Assembly (NCBI GenBank): GCA_950075905.1
Contig: CATMVR010000302.1
Location: 1-6,431, forward strand
Direction: 5' to 3'
DNA length: 6,431 bases
Origin: an uncultured Persicitalea sp.
GTDB taxonomy: Bacteria; Bacteroidota; Bacteroidia; Cytophagales; Spirosomataceae
Part shown: in pieces, positions 6,160 through 6,431 of the stretch
Layout: every line of letters begins with the position of its first letter
Numbering within the stretch: position 1 is the stretch's first letter
Program-made: the position numbers and the translations under genes
Notes under the pieces: generated by a model
The model's database searches: none
What the model saw: the letters and a program-made list of their open reading frames with translations, nothing else
What the model was told of the DNA's origin: nothing

Positions 6160-6431
6160 CAAAGTCTACTACTTCCTGCTTCAAAAAAAGCGTTCCACAC
6201 AACCCGATCTTGCTGGTTTGTGTGGAACGGACAGGCCAGGCTGCTCATTGGTCGGCCACTCCAAAGGGAAGTGCAGTTCCAGCCACCCTCACTCGCAGGG
6301 AAACAATACTACTGAATGGCGCGCCCTTGGAGGGCCGCTTGCTGAACCAACAACCAGATCAGCGTCCGGAACCTCACCGGCCACCAAACAAGAGTGGATC
6401 TATCCGCCGTTATATTGAAAGGTTGCGAAGG
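6160..6431. other. Right-hand end without a recognisable gene
   Basis: Apart from the hairpin at 6183-6229 I see no supported gene. Several frames are open for tens of codons on both strands, including one on the plus strand that runs off the window end with GSIRRYIERLRR, but none shows a family motif or a credible start. Composition is somewhat richer in GC than the preceding non-coding region. It may be the remains of whatever replaced the end of the recombinase gene. Confidence 0.5.
6183..6229 (-). terminator. Rho-independent-type terminator on the minus strand
   Basis: Perfect 12-base arms, CGTTCCACACAA (6191-6202) and TTGTGTGGAACG (6218-6229), enclose a 15-base loop that can extend by two more G-C pairs. 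Read on the minus strand the stem is followed by one C and then seven T (complement of the A run at 6183-6189), the usual layout of an intrinsic terminator. There is no T run on the plus-strand side. It would stop transcription entering from the right, before it reaches the repeat region antisense to the pseudogene. Confidence 0.65.

Noticed and set aside
5949..6248. Minus-strand frame of 99 codons opposite the recombinase
   Set aside because: It is an antisense shadow of the recombinase remnant and runs through the terminator hairpin.
6017..6418. Plus-strand frame of 133 codons over the pseudogene and the right end
   Set aside because: It is out of frame with the recombinase remnant, and its translation, rich in Ser, Thr and Pro, shows no motif.
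1..6431. CRISPR array, tRNA or rRNA genes
   Set aside because: No regularly spaced direct repeats, no tRNA cloverleaf sequence and no conserved rRNA segment were seen on either strand.

Overview
Most of the window (about 280-6160) looks like a member of the Bacteroidota, probably a Cytophagales-type organism. The evidence is the style of the polysaccharide genes, their moderate GC content, and the absence of clear Shine-Dalgarno sequences before every recognisable start codon. The first ~279 bases are different: they are very GC-rich and encode an internal piece of ProA that reads like an alphaproteobacterial protein. The two kinds of DNA meet at about 268-280 inside a short stretch that fits both genes, so the window appears chimeric. 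I suspect an assembly or contamination join, although a real transfer cannot be excluded from sequence alone.

From right to left on the minus strand, 5530-268 holds a tight three-gene set for extracellular or capsular polysaccharide. It begins with a 703-residue bi-domain oxidoreductase (zinc-alcohol-dehydrogenase-like half plus Gfo/Idh/MocA half). Next, 17 bases on, is a ~632-residue heparinase II/III-type (alginate-lyase-like) protein. After 53 bases comes a family 4 glycosyltransferase of the WbuB/WcaI kind, whose C-terminal tip is lost at the chimeric junction. They probably form one operon: the oxidoreductase would modify a sugar or nucleotide-sugar, the glycosyltransferase would add a sugar to a lipid-linked repeat unit, and the heparinase-like lyase would trim or clear uronic-acid-containing polymer.

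Upstream of this operon lies a 401-base AT-rich non-coding stretch (5531-5931). It carries a perfect 16-base inverted repeat (5675-5690 and 5900-5915), which extends to about 26 matches in 31, plus further inverted copies of its TCAAAAA core. Immediately beyond it, reading away from the operon, is a decayed serine recombinase (5932-6159) of the Pin/Hin/resolvase family, with an internal TAG and loss of similarity after the RLGR motif. A serine-recombinase remnant, inverted repeats and a polysaccharide operon side by side resemble an invertible promoter switch whose recombinase has broken, but a res-like site or a small repeat element fits too.

The last ~270 bases hold a strong minus-strand terminator-like hairpin (6183-6229) and no gene I can recognise.
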